DNA of 64,000 nt from Anaerolineae bacterium. GTDB lineage: Bacteria > Chloroflexota > Anaerolineae > Aggregatilineales > Aggregatilineaceae. The DNA is taken from the NCBI GenBank assembly GCA_016930015.1, contig JAFGHR010000063.1:1-64000 (forward strand), given 5' to 3'. The notes below the pieces were generated by a model, which worked only from the letters and a program-made list of their open reading frames with translations, was not told the origin of the DNA and made no database searches. The translations under genes and the position numbers were made by a program. Of this stretch, positions 44,263 through 53,774 are shown piece after piece; position 1 is the stretch's first letter; each line of letters opens with the position of its first letter.

Positions 44263-45132
44263 ATGATCGCTAAGCTGTACTTGGCCAACCTGCCCCCAAC
44301 CATTTCAGAAAACCAACTGCAAGACCTATTTGCTGAGGTGGGCCAGTCGGAACGTATCAAGTTTATCGGCCAAAAAGAAGACAGCGCGTCTAAAACACGT
44401 GCTTTGATATGGATACAAACTGAGAGCTCGTTAACAACCATTCTGGAGCAGTTTAACGGTCACGAGATAAACGGCTACCGGTTGGCAGTTACGCCCTCCA
44501 AAGCGCCTTCTGAACTGCCTGATCTCACTGCCGAACAGCACGCGGTCGTTCAGGACATTGCCGATCAATTAGGCGAGACAGAACGTATTCCCTGTCGTCA
44601 AATTCGGGATACAGTACGCCTATGTGGTGTCGCGTTTGCTCGCTCTGTCCTGGAAGAAACTATAGCCGTTGAAGAAGCTGGCGGTATGGTGACCCAGGAC
44701 GGCAGCCGCCGCCGCACGCCGGGCGGAGTCTTTTTTTATCTGGCTCGCGGGCGTATGGCGCTGAGTTTGAAGTATCGCATTTTTTCAAGTGTGCAAAAGA
44801 AACAAACAGCAGATGCGGGTAATGACAAAGCTCAGGACAAATCCGCCAAAGACGCGGCATCAGACACCGGACATACGCCATCACAAACCGGCGAACACCG
44901 CGCCGCGCCACCCGATCCGGCTCCTGTTGTGTCACCCGAAGAACTGTCGGTAGCCCAGCAGCAGCTTGAGGATCTGCGCGAAGCACACCAAAACGCGCAG
45001 GCCAATCTAATCGCACTTCAGAATCGCTCGTCAGGCAAACCGGGTGGCACATTTACGGCTATCAAAAAGGTGTTCGACTTACAACGTCAAATCGAGGCCG
45101 TTCTCAAAAAATATCCCCAGCTTAGCGAGTAG
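44263..45132 (+). CDS. RNA-binding protein with RRM and PHAX-type domains
   Basis: The 289-residue product opens with an RRM fold (3-80): RNP2-like LYLANL at 5-10 and a degenerate RNP1-like KTRALIWIQ at 44-52. Residues about 92-165 match the RNA-binding domain of PHAX, the eukaryotic snRNA export adapter, with its hallmark GSRRRTPGGVFF at 147-158 preceded by an acidic helix (EETIAVEEAGGM). A charged, disordered linker (about 170-228) and a C-terminal helical or coiled-coil region (228-289) follow. Both domains bind RNA, so this is a double-headed RNA-binding protein. The target is unknown. It is monocistronic, facing away from hox and followed after 105 bases by the glycan cluster. Confidence 0.85.
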   Translation: MIAKLYLANLPPTISENQLQDLFAEVGQSERIKFIGQKEDSASKTRALIWIQTESSLTTILEQFNGHEINGYRLAVTPSKAPSELPDLTAEQHAVVQDIADQLGETERIPCRQIRDTVRLCGVAFARSVLEETIAVEEAGGMVTQDGSRRRTPGGVFFYLARGRMALSLKYRIFSSVQKKQTADAGNDKAQDKSAKDAASDTGHTPSQTGEHRAAPPDPAPVVSPEELSVAQQQLEDLREAHQNAQANLIALQNRSSGKPGGTFTAIKKVFDLQRQIEAVLKKYPQLSE

Positions 45133-45237
45133 CGGCTGGCGTAGTGCTGCGCAGGTCCTGCTGTTTGTTTGGTTTGTTTGATCTCCCGCAGCGTGACACT
45201 GCTGTCGATCTAACACCAACCTGTTTAGGTTTTCACG

Positions 45238-46236
45238 ATGAACGAGTTACAGATCAGCGTTGTGATGCCCGTTTACAACGCGGCAAATTTTGTGCGCGAT
45301 GCTGTTGAATCCGCATTGGCGCAGCCCGAAGTCGCCGAAGTCATCCTTGTAGAAGATGGCTCACCGTATGGTGATCTCGCGATTTGTGAGCAGTTGGCCG
45401 GTGATTATGACCGGGTCAAGCTGTTCCGCCACCCCAACGGCGAAAACCGGGGGGCCGGTCCTTCCCGGAATCTGGGCATTCTGAAAAGTCGGTGTGACTA
45501 TATCGCGTTTCTGGATGCTGACGATTTTTATTTGCCCGATCGGTTCAAAACGGCCCGCCAGGTTTTTGAGGCTCATCCGGATGCCGAAGGGGTTTACGAA
45601 GCTATCGGCGTACATTTTGAAACAGAAGTTACCAGGCAGCGTTGGACTGCACGTCAGGGTGAATATTTGACAACGGTAAGCGAACCCGTCGAACCAGGCG
45701 ATTTGTTCTCTGTACTGGTCGCGGGTACGCATGGGCATTTTAGCGGTGACGGGTTGGTGGTGCATCGCTCGGTTTTTTCCCGATGTGGGTATTTTCCCGA
45801 TCTTCGTTTGCACCAGGATACCGCCATGTGGATCAAGATCGCGGCTGTAGCCCGGTTGTATCCCGGCAGCCTGGAAACCCCGGTTGCCATGCGCCGCGCG
45901 CATGATGCAAACCGCGCTGATCAGAGTCGGTCGGAATCGGAAAACATACATTTGCGGTACATGATGTGGAAAACATTATGGGCATGGAGCATCAAGGCAT
46001 TACCCATTGAAAAACAAGCGCAGCTTTTTGATGCCTACGTATGGTTCATGCAGCAAAAATGGCAGGCTCAGGGTACGATCAAACGCTGCTTTCGGACAAT
46101 CGCTGCATTGACGCCGTATCTCGCTCGTTGGCCCAAACTGCTGCGTTCTGCGTACTTCAACCGGGTTTATTTTCCGCTATTTCGCGTGGATAGGCTTATT
46201 GTAGAAAAACTGCGTTCACGCATGGGCCGCAAGTGA
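45238..46236 (+). CDS. Glycosyltransferase family 2
   Basis: The 332-residue GT-A enzyme has the nucleotide-binding start ISVVMPVYNAANFVRDAVES, the acidic VEDGSPYGD, and the metal-binding FLDADDFYLPDRF (DxD-like) at about 90-100. The catalytic domain is followed by about 100 residues ending in a basic, aromatic-rich tail that may lie on the membrane. It is the first gene of the polysaccharide cluster. Sugar and acceptor cannot be assigned. Confidence 0.88.
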   Translation: MNELQISVVMPVYNAANFVRDAVESALAQPEVAEVILVEDGSPYGDLAICEQLAGDYDRVKLFRHPNGENRGAGPSRNLGILKSRCDYIAFLDADDFYLPDRFKTARQVFEAHPDAEGVYEAIGVHFETEVTRQRWTARQGEYLTTVSEPVEPGDLFSVLVAGTHGHFSGDGLVVHRSVFSRCGYFPDLRLHQDTAMWIKIAAVARLYPGSLETPVAMRRAHDANRADQSRSESENIHLRYMMWKTLWAWSIKALPIEKQAQLFDAYVWFMQQKWQAQGTIKRCFRTIAALTPYLARWPKLLRSAYFNRVYFPLFRVDRLIVEKLRSRMGRK

Positions 46237-46252
46237 TCACGGTGAGAACACG

Positions 46253-46957
46253 ATGAATCTGGTGAAACGTGTAAAGGGAAAAGTTGTTTACGAGTGGTCG
46301 CGGCTGAAACGCGTAACCCGGCGCGGGTATCGCGTCACGGCCCACTATCCGGTTGAGCGTCACGGCAGTGATTACGGCGGCTGGACGATTTGCCCTGAAG
46401 GTTTATCACCTCAAAGTATTGTGTATTCGTTCGGTGTTGGTGAGGATATTTCGTTCGATCTGTCGCTTATTGAGCGTTATGGCGTTCAGGTCTACGCGTT
46501 TGATCCAACTCCGCGCTCAATAGACTGGGTGAACGTACAAACGCTGCCACCTCAGTTTCACTTTTCCCCGTATGGTATCGCAGACCGCAATGGGACGGCC
46601 CGGTTTTATCCCCCAGAAAACCCGGCCCACGTTTCACATACGGTTCTTTTTCGAGATACAACCGCAGAGAATGTAATTGATGTACCCATGAAAACGCTGG
46701 ACACAATCGCCGCCGAGTTGCAGCACAGCCATATTGATATCCTCAAGATGGATATTGAGGGCGCTGAGTACGCCGTGATACCGTCGATAGTGAACAGCCG
46801 GGCGACGATCAACCAAATCCTGGTCGAGTTCCACCACCGTTTTGATGGCATCACACCACGCCAGACGCGAAACGCGGTTGTGATGCTCAGAAAAAACGGG
46901 TATGATCTTTTCCACGTTTCAGAAACAGAAGAAGAATTCGCTTTCATAAAGACATAA
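46253..46957 (+). CDS. FkbM-family methyltransferase
   Basis: The 234-residue SAM-dependent enzyme has a class I Rossmann fold: VYSFGVGEDISFDLSLIERYG (motif I), VYAFDPTPRSIDW, and the FkbM hallmark DILKMDIEGAEYAVI followed by ILVEFHHRF. FkbM proteins O-methylate sugars and other small molecules. Inside this cluster it most likely caps or decorates the glycan. It starts 17 bases after the preceding glycosyltransferase. Confidence 0.88.
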   Translation: MNLVKRVKGKVVYEWSRLKRVTRRGYRVTAHYPVERHGSDYGGWTICPEGLSPQSIVYSFGVGEDISFDLSLIERYGVQVYAFDPTPRSIDWVNVQTLPPQFHFSPYGIADRNGTARFYPPENPAHVSHTVLFRDTTAENVIDVPMKTLDTIAAELQHSHIDILKMDIEGAEYAVIPSIVNSRATINQILVEFHHRFDGITPRQTRNAVVMLRKNGYDLFHVSETEEEFAFIKT

Positions 46958-46962
46958 ATGGC

Positions 46963-47190
46963 ATGCCCAGACGACTAACCCGTATTCCCGCTGCCACTTC
47001 ACATAAGATAACGACCTGGCGGCTGAAGCAGCAGATCAGCCGTTTTTCTTTTGATGGTAGTTACCCGCGTGTTTACTTTTACCACCTGCGCAAGGCCGCC
47101 GGGACCAGCATCAATCATATGTTTCTGGCGTTGAGCGGCGAATCTAACCGTCTCGAAAAAGTAATCGTACAGCGAGCGTCCGGTTCATGA
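46963..47190 (+). pseudogene. Sulfotransferase N-terminal remnant, 75 residues
   Basis: Residues 36-55 (RVYFYHLRKAAGTSINHMFL) match the start of sulfotransferase domains, where the loop RKAAGTS binds the 5'-phosphosulfate of PAPS. A complete enzyme has about 250 residues. This frame ends 20 residues after the motif with an unrelated-looking tail (KVIVQRASGS). The 3'-phosphate-binding part is not present in any frame here because the next glycosyltransferase starts at once, overlapping the stop as ATGA. It looks like a deletion remnant whose end was joined to the downstream gene. Confidence 0.6.
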
Positions 47191-48260
47191 GCACGTTTCC
47201 ACGGGTTACCTTTGGCATGATCGTGCTCAACGGCGAACCTTTCGTCCGGTATAATTTGCGTGCCCTGTACCCATTTGCACATGAAATCATCGTTGTGGAA
47301 GGTGCTGCCCCTGCGGCGGCGGCAATCGCTACGCCCGATGGTCACTCCCGTGATTCAACGCTGGAAACGCTCCGCCGCTTCAAAGCCGAAGAAGACCCGG
47401 ACGATAAGCTGATCATCATCACGCGGGATGGGTTCTGGAGCGAAAAAGACGAAATGTCGCAGGCATATGCAAAACGCGCCACCGGTGATTACCTGTGGCA
47501 GATCGACAGCGATGAATTTTACCATCCGGAAGACATGCAGCGCGTGCTTGAAATGCTCAAGCATGATCCGGATATTACCGTGGTTTCAGTTAAAGAGATT
47601 ACATTTTGGGGCGGTCCGGATGTCATCTGTGACGGTTGGTACCTGCGGCGGGGTGCAGAAAACTGCTTCCGAGTGTTCAAGTGGGGCGAAGGCTACACCT
47701 ATGTTACCCACCGGCCCCCAACCGTACACGATGCGCAGGGGCGCGATCTGCGGTCGCTGAAGTGGATTCAAGCGCCAGAAATGACCCGGCGCGGGGTGAT
47801 CATGTATCATTATTCGCTGCTGCTGCCCCGGCAGGTCATGGAAAAATGTGAATACTACGGCAAGGTAGACTGGGAAAAACGAACGCAGGCTTTACAGTGG
47901 GCACAAGACACGTTTATGGGTCTCGATAAGCCGTTTCGTGTACACAACGTGTATGCTTACCCGTCATGGCTGGAACGCTTCCACGGAAAACATCCCCCAT
48001 CGATCAACGCGATGTGGCACGATCTGCAAACCGGCCAAGGGGGATTTGAACTCCGCCAGACAGAAGACGTTGAACGCCTGCTGCGCTCACCCCGGTATCG
48101 TTTATTGCGGTTTGTGATCACATATGCCGACTACCCGGCCCGCTGGATCAAATCGATCCGTGAAAACAAAAAAGTCCGGCATGGTTACCTGGGCGTGCGT
48201 GTGCGTGTTTTGCGCGTGCTGCGTTGGTTGGGCATCCGGGCCTTTGAGCAAAACGGATAA
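47187..48260 (+). CDS. Glycosyltransferase family 2-like protein
   Basis: The 357-residue product begins VTFGMIVLNGEPFVRYNLRAL, as in GT2 proteins that act on lipopolysaccharide-type cores, with a metal-binding WQIDSDEFYHPEDM (DxD) at about 100. The rest is an extended, Trp/Arg-rich C-terminal part with a basic tail. It overlaps the sulfotransferase remnant by four bases. Donor unknown. Confidence 0.82.
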   Translation: MSTFPRVTFGMIVLNGEPFVRYNLRALYPFAHEIIVVEGAAPAAAAIATPDGHSRDSTLETLRRFKAEEDPDDKLIIITRDGFWSEKDEMSQAYAKRATGDYLWQIDSDEFYHPEDMQRVLEMLKHDPDITVVSVKEITFWGGPDVICDGWYLRRGAENCFRVFKWGEGYTYVTHRPPTVHDAQGRDLRSLKWIQAPEMTRRGVIMYHYSLLLPRQVMEKCEYYGKVDWEKRTQALQWAQDTFMGLDKPFRVHNVYAYPSWLERFHGKHPPSINAMWHDLQTGQGGFELRQTEDVERLLRSPRYRLLRFVITYADYPARWIKSIRENKKVRHGYLGVRVRVLRVLRWLGIRAFEQNG

Positions 48261-48303
48261 TTCGCCTGCGGCCCGGTCTAGCTGCCTCTTTGGAGAATCA
48301 TTT

Positions 48304-49311
48304 GTGACTGATAATTCCGCCAACCTGCCGCCCGCGCCTGCCGGACGTACCGGCTGGCCCTGGATTGGTACGCCCGCCTCATGCGATACCGGCACGACCT
48401 ATCCGCGCATCACCATCGTGACGCCGTCGTATAACCAGGGGCGGTATATCGAAGAGACGATTCGTTCCGTGCTGATGCAGGGTTACCCAAACCTGGAATA
48501 TATCATGATTGACGGGGGCAGCACCGATGAAACGCTCGATGTTATACGCCGTTACGAGAATCACTTGAGTTTCTGGGTCAGCGAACCGGATAACGGCCAG
48601 GCGAACGCCATCAACAAAGGTTTTGCGCGCAGCAGCGGCGATATCATGGGCTGGCTGAATTCAGACGATGTCTTGCTGCCCAATGCATTACACACTGTAG
48701 CCTACACGTTTATGCGTAAACCCGGCGTTCACGTCATGACCGGGCTGCGCAGGATCGTAAACGGCGAAGGGCAGTTTGTGCGGAACTGGTTCGTCTGGAT
48801 GCCTACACCCGACGTGCTCCGGCGGCAGTGTGTGATCGCGCAGGAAACAACGTTCTGGCGGCGCGCGGTCTGGGAACACATCGGACCTGTTGACGAAAGT
48901 TACCAGTTCGCCATGGACTATGAATACTGGATTCGTATGCTCGACGCGGGTTATACGTTCGAGCTGGTGCCGCGTTACCTGGGTGTGTTTCGCGAGCACG
49001 ATGAGGCCAAAACCACGGCATGGAAACATGTTCGAGCCAGCGATCTGGCCCGGTTGTTTCAGGCGTATGGCATCGCCGAAGATGAAAACGACGCGCTGCG
49101 GCAGTTAGTGCCGCTCCTGGGGCGAAACTGGCAGCAGAAACGCCTGTTTTTGAAGGAACTCGGACAAAAAAGCTGGTCGAATCACGGGTGGGTATTCCCG
49201 GCAGCCTGCCGCTTACTTTCCATGCCAATAGTAACACCGGTCATCATTTGGGCGCATAAACGGTATAATCACATGCGCGGTCGTTTCGTTCACAAACCGG
49301 CTGCTTTCTGA
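48304..49311 (+). CDS. Glycosyltransferase family 2
   Basis: GTG 48304 is chosen because a GGAGA site lies eight bases before it and homology starts shortly after. The frame is open further back but reads as an arbitrary Cys/Trp-rich stretch inside the previous gene. The 335-residue enzyme shows ITIVTPSYNQGRYIEETIRSV, MIDGGSTDETLDV, DNGQANAINKG, and the DxD-like GWLNSDDVLLPN. The W-E/D acceptor region is present as MDYEYWIRMLDAG. Typical of O-antigen and capsule enzymes. Confidence 0.9.
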   Translation: MTDNSANLPPAPAGRTGWPWIGTPASCDTGTTYPRITIVTPSYNQGRYIEETIRSVLMQGYPNLEYIMIDGGSTDETLDVIRRYENHLSFWVSEPDNGQANAINKGFARSSGDIMGWLNSDDVLLPNALHTVAYTFMRKPGVHVMTGLRRIVNGEGQFVRNWFVWMPTPDVLRRQCVIAQETTFWRRAVWEHIGPVDESYQFAMDYEYWIRMLDAGYTFELVPRYLGVFREHDEAKTTAWKHVRASDLARLFQAYGIAEDENDALRQLVPLLGRNWQQKRLFLKELGQKSWSNHGWVFPAACRLLSMPIVTPVIIWAHKRYNHMRGRFVHKPAAF

Positions 49312-49339
49312 GTGCGTGAGATGGGAACGAGAATATAAC

Positions 49340-50617
49340 GTGCGCGTTCAACTCATCAGCACGTCTGATATTGGCGGCGGGGCGGCGATTGCCGCGTACC
49401 GTTTGTTCAGGGGACTCCGCCAACACGGTTACCAAACGTCCATGCTGGTCCAGCACCGGCTGAGTGATGATCCGGATATTCACGGGTTTGTGTTTCCGAT
49501 GGATACGACAAGCCGGATCAAACGGCGCTGGCGGCGTAGACAGATCGACCGTGATAGACGCGCGTACCGCTATGATCACCCGGCACCGTTCCGGGCCGTC
49601 CACTTCAGCGATGATCGCAGCATCTACGGGGCTGGCATGGTCCGGCAGGTCGCGCAGGCCGACGTGATCAATTTACATTGGGCTGCCGATTTTATCGACT
49701 ACACGACGTTTTTCGGCCAGGTACCGTCACACATCCCCGTTATCTGGACTCTGCACGACATGAATGCGTTCACAGGCGGCTGTCACTATGCGTTTGGCTG
49801 CGAACGTTACCGGGATTCCTGCGGTGCCTGTCCCCAGCTTGACTCGTCAAAAACAAACGATCTATCGGCGCAGATATGGCATCGCAAGCAGCGCGCATAC
49901 AGCGCCATTCCTGGCGGGCGGCTGCATATTGTCACGCCGAGTTACTGGCTGGCCGGATGCGTGCGTGCCAGTAGTTTGATGCAAAATGTTCCCGTACATG
50001 TCATTCCGAACGGCGTAGATACAGCAGTGTTCCAACCCCGTGACAAGGCATTTTCGCGCTCGGTGCTGGGAATTCCAGAACAGGCTCGCGTGGTGTTGTT
50101 CCTGGCCGATTCGCTGCTCGAAGTGCGCAAAGGTTTAGCGCTGCTGTTGGATGCGCTCCGGCAGTTAGATGATGTAACCGGCCTGTTTTTGCTGTCATTG
50201 GGGCGCGGCACGCCGCAGATACCGTCAGGTCATCCCCACCTACACCTGGATTATTTGAGCTACAAAAACGAACAACTCTTATCGTTGATTTACAGCGCCG
50301 CCGATTTGTTTGTGATTCCAACCTTGCAAGACAACCTGCCAAACACTATTATTGAGGCGATGTGCTGCGGAACGGCGGTTGTTGGTTTTGATGTAGGCGG
50401 TTTATCGGAAATCATCTTGCCCGGTGAGACTGGGCAGCTTGTTCCCTCTCAGAACGTAACAGCCCTGGCAGCAGCCATTCGAAATCTGGTGCAGGATGAT
50501 ACTCAGCGCCATGCCATGCAGCACCGCTGTCGAGAATATGCCGCCGCACGGTTTACGATTGCAGGACAGGTCGAGGCATATGCCGCCTTGTTTCAGCAGC
50601 AATTAGAGAGCAACTAG
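49340..50617 (+). CDS. GT4-family glycosyltransferase
   Basis: The product is about 425 residues from a GTG where family sequence begins (VRVQLISTSDIGGGAAIAAY). An in-frame GTG at 49316 is the alternative. The GT-B fold has an acceptor domain with WTLHDMNAFTGGCHYAFGC and a cysteine cluster (CERYRDSCGACPQL) common to colanic-acid-type GT4 enzymes. The donor domain includes VHVIPNGVDTAVF, PTLQDNLPNTIIEAMCCGTAVV and a late VGGLSEII. It lies four bases before the ABC permease gene. Confidence 0.9.
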   Translation: MRVQLISTSDIGGGAAIAAYRLFRGLRQHGYQTSMLVQHRLSDDPDIHGFVFPMDTTSRIKRRWRRRQIDRDRRAYRYDHPAPFRAVHFSDDRSIYGAGMVRQVAQADVINLHWAADFIDYTTFFGQVPSHIPVIWTLHDMNAFTGGCHYAFGCERYRDSCGACPQLDSSKTNDLSAQIWHRKQRAYSAIPGGRLHIVTPSYWLAGCVRASSLMQNVPVHVIPNGVDTAVFQPRDKAFSRSVLGIPEQARVVLFLADSLLEVRKGLALLLDALRQLDDVTGLFLLSLGRGTPQIPSGHPHLHLDYLSYKNEQLLSLIYSAADLFVIPTLQDNLPNTIIEAMCCGTAVVGFDVGGLSEIILPGETGQLVPSQNVTALAAAIRNLVQDDTQRHAMQHRCREYAAARFTIAGQVEAYAALFQQQLESN

Positions 50618-50620
50618 AGA

Positions 50621-51601
50621 GTGAGTGAATGCGAATTGGCCGAAACAACAAGTCCAACACAGAGACAAATGGGCATGTATAGACCAGACGCACAACAACC
50701 GCAAGACCCAGCCGAACAGTCCAACGCCAAGCCGCTGTATGTGATCGATTCGCAAAACCGGTGGCTTCAGTTTAACTTCAAAGAGTTGTGGGACTATCGC
50801 AACCTGTTGGTGATGTTTACCTGGCGCACGCTAAGCGTCCGGTACAAACAAACCGTTCTTGGCGCGTTCTGGATCATCATCCAGCCCGTTATCACCATGA
50901 TCGTGTTCACCATCTTTTTTGGCCAGATCGCAAAATTACCCTCGGATGGCATCCCGTATCCTATCTTTAACTTTACGGCATTGGTACCCTGGGGCCTTTT
51001 TGCCGGTGGTATGGCATCGGTATCAGGCAGCATATTGGGCAATGCGCAGATGATGAAGCGTATTTACTTCCCGCGTCTGGTCATTCCCCTTTCAACGCTG
51101 CTGTCAAACCTGGTGGATGTGGTGCTGTCGTTCGGGGTTCTGCTGGTTATGATTGCCTTTTTTACATTGGGCATGGGTGATTCGCTGCTGAACTCGTTAG
51201 GTCAAGAAACATCGACAAGCTTTGGCCCCACCTGGAATGTGATCTGGCTGCCGTTTTTACTGCTCCAGGCTTTTGTCGCCAGTCTTGGCATCGGGCTGCT
51301 GCTGGGTGCGCTCAATGCCCAGTTCCGGGACGTGCGGCAGATGCTTGGATTCATTGGGCGCGGCTGGATGTTGATAACCCCGATTATCTATCCCACTTCG
51401 ATGTTGGATGAACCCCTGAGAACCCTATCGCTGGTCAACCCCATGACCCCGGTCGTCAACGGTTTCCGGTGGGCGCTGTTAGGAGCTGACACCGGGCCCG
51501 AACCGATATGGATTCTGTCGGCATTGGTTGCCGCTGGAATGTTGCTGCTCGGTATGTTATACTTCCGCCGCGTTGAAAACACCCTGATCGATATCATGTA
51601 G
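50621..51601 (+). CDS. ABC-2 polysaccharide exporter permease (Wzm type)
   Basis: The 326-residue product has a soluble N-terminus of about 60 residues, then WRTLSVRYKQTVLGAFWIIIQP, the typical first segment of Wzm/TagG permeases, and six membrane helices. The basic FRDVRQMLGF loop contacts the ATPase. It moves a finished undecaprenyl-linked glycan, or one still on its carrier, across the membrane. A GTG start is used here, and ATG codons 16-18 triplets later are possible. Paired with the ATPase gene 24 bases downstream. Confidence 0.92.
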   Translation: MSECELAETTSPTQRQMGMYRPDAQQPQDPAEQSNAKPLYVIDSQNRWLQFNFKELWDYRNLLVMFTWRTLSVRYKQTVLGAFWIIIQPVITMIVFTIFFGQIAKLPSDGIPYPIFNFTALVPWGLFAGGMASVSGSILGNAQMMKRIYFPRLVIPLSTLLSNLVDVVLSFGVLLVMIAFFTLGMGDSLLNSLGQETSTSFGPTWNVIWLPFLLLQAFVASLGIGLLLGALNAQFRDVRQMLGFIGRGWMLITPIIYPTSMLDEPLRTLSLVNPMTPVVNGFRWALLGADTGPEPIWILSALVAAGMLLLGMLYFRRVENTLIDIM

Positions 51602-51625
51602 CATCATATAGCGGATGATAAATGT

Positions 51626-52909
51626 ATGGCGCAGTTGGCAATTCGCGTCGAAGGTATTGGCAAAAAATACCGTATCGGCGTATTCCAAGACACTCAGCGT
51701 GATATGGCAAAATCGCTGGCAAACACGTTTGTCGAACCGGCCAGACGTGCAGCAAATATCCTCCGTGGTCGCGAAGAGGGTGCCACAGGACTCAGTGAAA
51801 TCTTCTGGGCACTGCAAGATATCTCCTTTGAAGTTGATTTTGGTGAAGCTGTCGGCATCATTGGCCGGAATGGTGCGGGTAAAAGCACGCTGCTTAAAAT
51901 CCTTTCACGTATCACCAAACCGACGACGGGACGCGTTGAACTGTATAAACAATTTTCATCGCTTCTCGAAGTGGGAACCGGCTTTCATCCCGAACTCACC
52001 GGGCGCGAGAATGTATTCCTCAACGGGGCGATTCTGGGGATGTCACGCGCAGAGGTTATGAGGAAATATGACGAGATTGTTGATTTTTCTGGCGTCGAAG
52101 AATTTATCGATACGCCGATCAAACATTACTCCAGCGGTATGCGTGTCCGCCTCGGTTTTGCCGTCGCCGCACACATGGAGCCGGAAATCCTGATGGTTGA
52201 CGAAGTGCTGGCCGTCGGTGATGTCGAGTTCCAGCGTAAATGTCTTGGCAAGATGAGTGATGTAACTAGCGAAGGCCGCACCGTGTTGTTTGTGAGCCAT
52301 AATATGGCCACCATCTCGTCGTTGTGTCCGCGCTGTATCTTGCTTAACGCTGGACAGATAGAAATGGACGGCAGCACCGATGAAGTTATCGCGCAATACC
52401 TGGGTGGCGCTGCTGCCGGTGGTGGTGAAGTGTCGTGGGCTGAAGGTTATGCCGATCCAGAAATCGATGAAATTAAAATAAACCGTATTCGCCTGTCTAA
52501 CAGTACTGGTCAATCGACCGATTTGCTTGATGTGCGGCACCCGTTTACCGCTGAAATTGATTATGAACTGTTACAATCGCTGGTCAGTTTTCGGGTGTCG
52601 ATCCACATCGCGAATTCTGAAGGCGTTGTCATCATACACAGCCATGATGTTGACAATCCTGACCTGGCTGGTATGCGACAACCAGGCCATTATACTTCCT
52701 CCTGTACTATTCCGGGCAATCTCCTCAGTCCGGGCCGCTACTTCCTCAGCGTGACGTCCGACATCCAACACGTCAAAGTTCTGACACAACAACACAATAT
52801 TCTCTCATTCCACATCAGTGATACGGGCGCCTTTGGTTCAGATGTTGGGGGACGGCGGTTAGGCGTTATCCGGCCAGTTCTGGACTGGACCCAAACACAC
52901 GAAAGCTGA
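51626..52909 (+). CDS. ABC exporter ATPase with glycan-binding C-terminal domain (Wzt type)
   Basis: Residues 1-245 are the ATPase: Walker A GRNGAGKSTLLKIL, signature HYSSGMRVRLG (a degenerate LSGGQ as in Wzt/TagH), Walker B EILMVDEVLAVGD, and the switch His in FVSHNMATI. Residues about 255-420 form a beta-sandwich like Wzt C-terminal domains (FTAEIDYELLQSLVSFRVSI), which bind the terminal cap of the glycan before export. This suggests the chain end is modified, in line with methyl- and sulfotransferases next door. Confidence 0.92.
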   Translation: MAQLAIRVEGIGKKYRIGVFQDTQRDMAKSLANTFVEPARRAANILRGREEGATGLSEIFWALQDISFEVDFGEAVGIIGRNGAGKSTLLKILSRITKPTTGRVELYKQFSSLLEVGTGFHPELTGRENVFLNGAILGMSRAEVMRKYDEIVDFSGVEEFIDTPIKHYSSGMRVRLGFAVAAHMEPEILMVDEVLAVGDVEFQRKCLGKMSDVTSEGRTVLFVSHNMATISSLCPRCILLNAGQIEMDGSTDEVIAQYLGGAAAGGGEVSWAEGYADPEIDEIKINRIRLSNSTGQSTDLLDVRHPFTAEIDYELLQSLVSFRVSIHIANSEGVVIIHSHDVDNPDLAGMRQPGHYTSSCTIPGNLLSPGRYFLSVTSDIQHVKVLTQQHNILSFHISDTGAFGSDVGGRRLGVIRPVLDWTQTHES

Positions 52910-52916
52910 TCTGCTT

Positions 52917-53759
52917 ATGAATATACTACGCAAGTTTATACCGGTAGGCGTTCGCCACCGGGCAAAACAGTTGTGGTTATCAGAGACACCGCATAGTTGC
53001 TCGATGACCAATGTGTATCACTGTTGTGTTCAAAAAACCGGGAGCCGGTGGCTGCTGAAAATTTTTGCCGATGAGCGATTTAAGCAGTATTCAGGTCTTG
53101 AGCCGTACACCTACGAGGTGCCAGGACAGCCGGATTCACGCCCCTTAAATAAGCGTTTCCTGGACGAGCCATTTCCCCAAAAAACATTCGCGACCCCGCT
53201 GTACATGAGCTATGACAGCTTCAAGTCAATCCCTAAACCGGAACGTTACCGGGCGTTTTTCATCATGCGTGATCCGCGTGACATTGTGGTGTCGTGGTAT
53301 TTTTCGGTTCGCTACTCCCACGGTGCCAATCCGCGTATCGCCCAAATGAGAAAAGACCTTGAGAATATGTCAGAGAAAGAGGGTTTGGTATATGCTGTCA
53401 ACTATCTTGAACGGGATCAATTATTTAGCTCATTGGACTCCTGGATTGCCGCACCTCGTGAAGACTCTAATATCATGTTAGTGAAGTTTGAAGATGTTAC
53501 AGGCTCGACAAGCCAACATGTGTTTAACAATCTTCTCACACATTGCGATATCCACATCCCAGATCAAACACTGAGCACAATTCTCGAAGATTATTCGTTT
53601 GAACGTTTGAGTGGGCGAAAACAGGGTCAGGAAGACTCCAGCCATCATTACCGTAAAGGCGTGGCGGGAGATTGGCGCAACCATTTTGACAATGCGTTGC
53701 TGGCTCAGTTCGATGAGATAACCGGCGACCTGGCGCAGCGACTGGGTTATAGTCGATAA
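52917..53759 (+). CDS. Sulfotransferase (PAPS-dependent)
   Basis: The 280-residue enzyme shows the PAPS sites of the sulfotransferase 1 superfamily: QKTGSRWLLKIF (5'-phosphosulfate loop), FIMRDPRDIVVSWYFS (3'-phosphate site), a substrate-region FEDVTGS, and the late RKGVAGDWRNHF motif. It should place sulfate on a hydroxyl of the glycan before export. It starts seven bases after the exporter ATPase. PAPS synthesis genes are not in the window. Confidence 0.9.
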   Translation: MNILRKFIPVGVRHRAKQLWLSETPHSCSMTNVYHCCVQKTGSRWLLKIFADERFKQYSGLEPYTYEVPGQPDSRPLNKRFLDEPFPQKTFATPLYMSYDSFKSIPKPERYRAFFIMRDPRDIVVSWYFSVRYSHGANPRIAQMRKDLENMSEKEGLVYAVNYLERDQLFSSLDSWIAAPREDSNIMLVKFEDVTGSTSQHVFNNLLTHCDIHIPDQTLSTILEDYSFERLSGRKQGQEDSSHHYRKGVAGDWRNHFDNALLAQFDEITGDLAQRLGYSR

Positions 53760-53774
53760 CAATTGAGCAAAATC

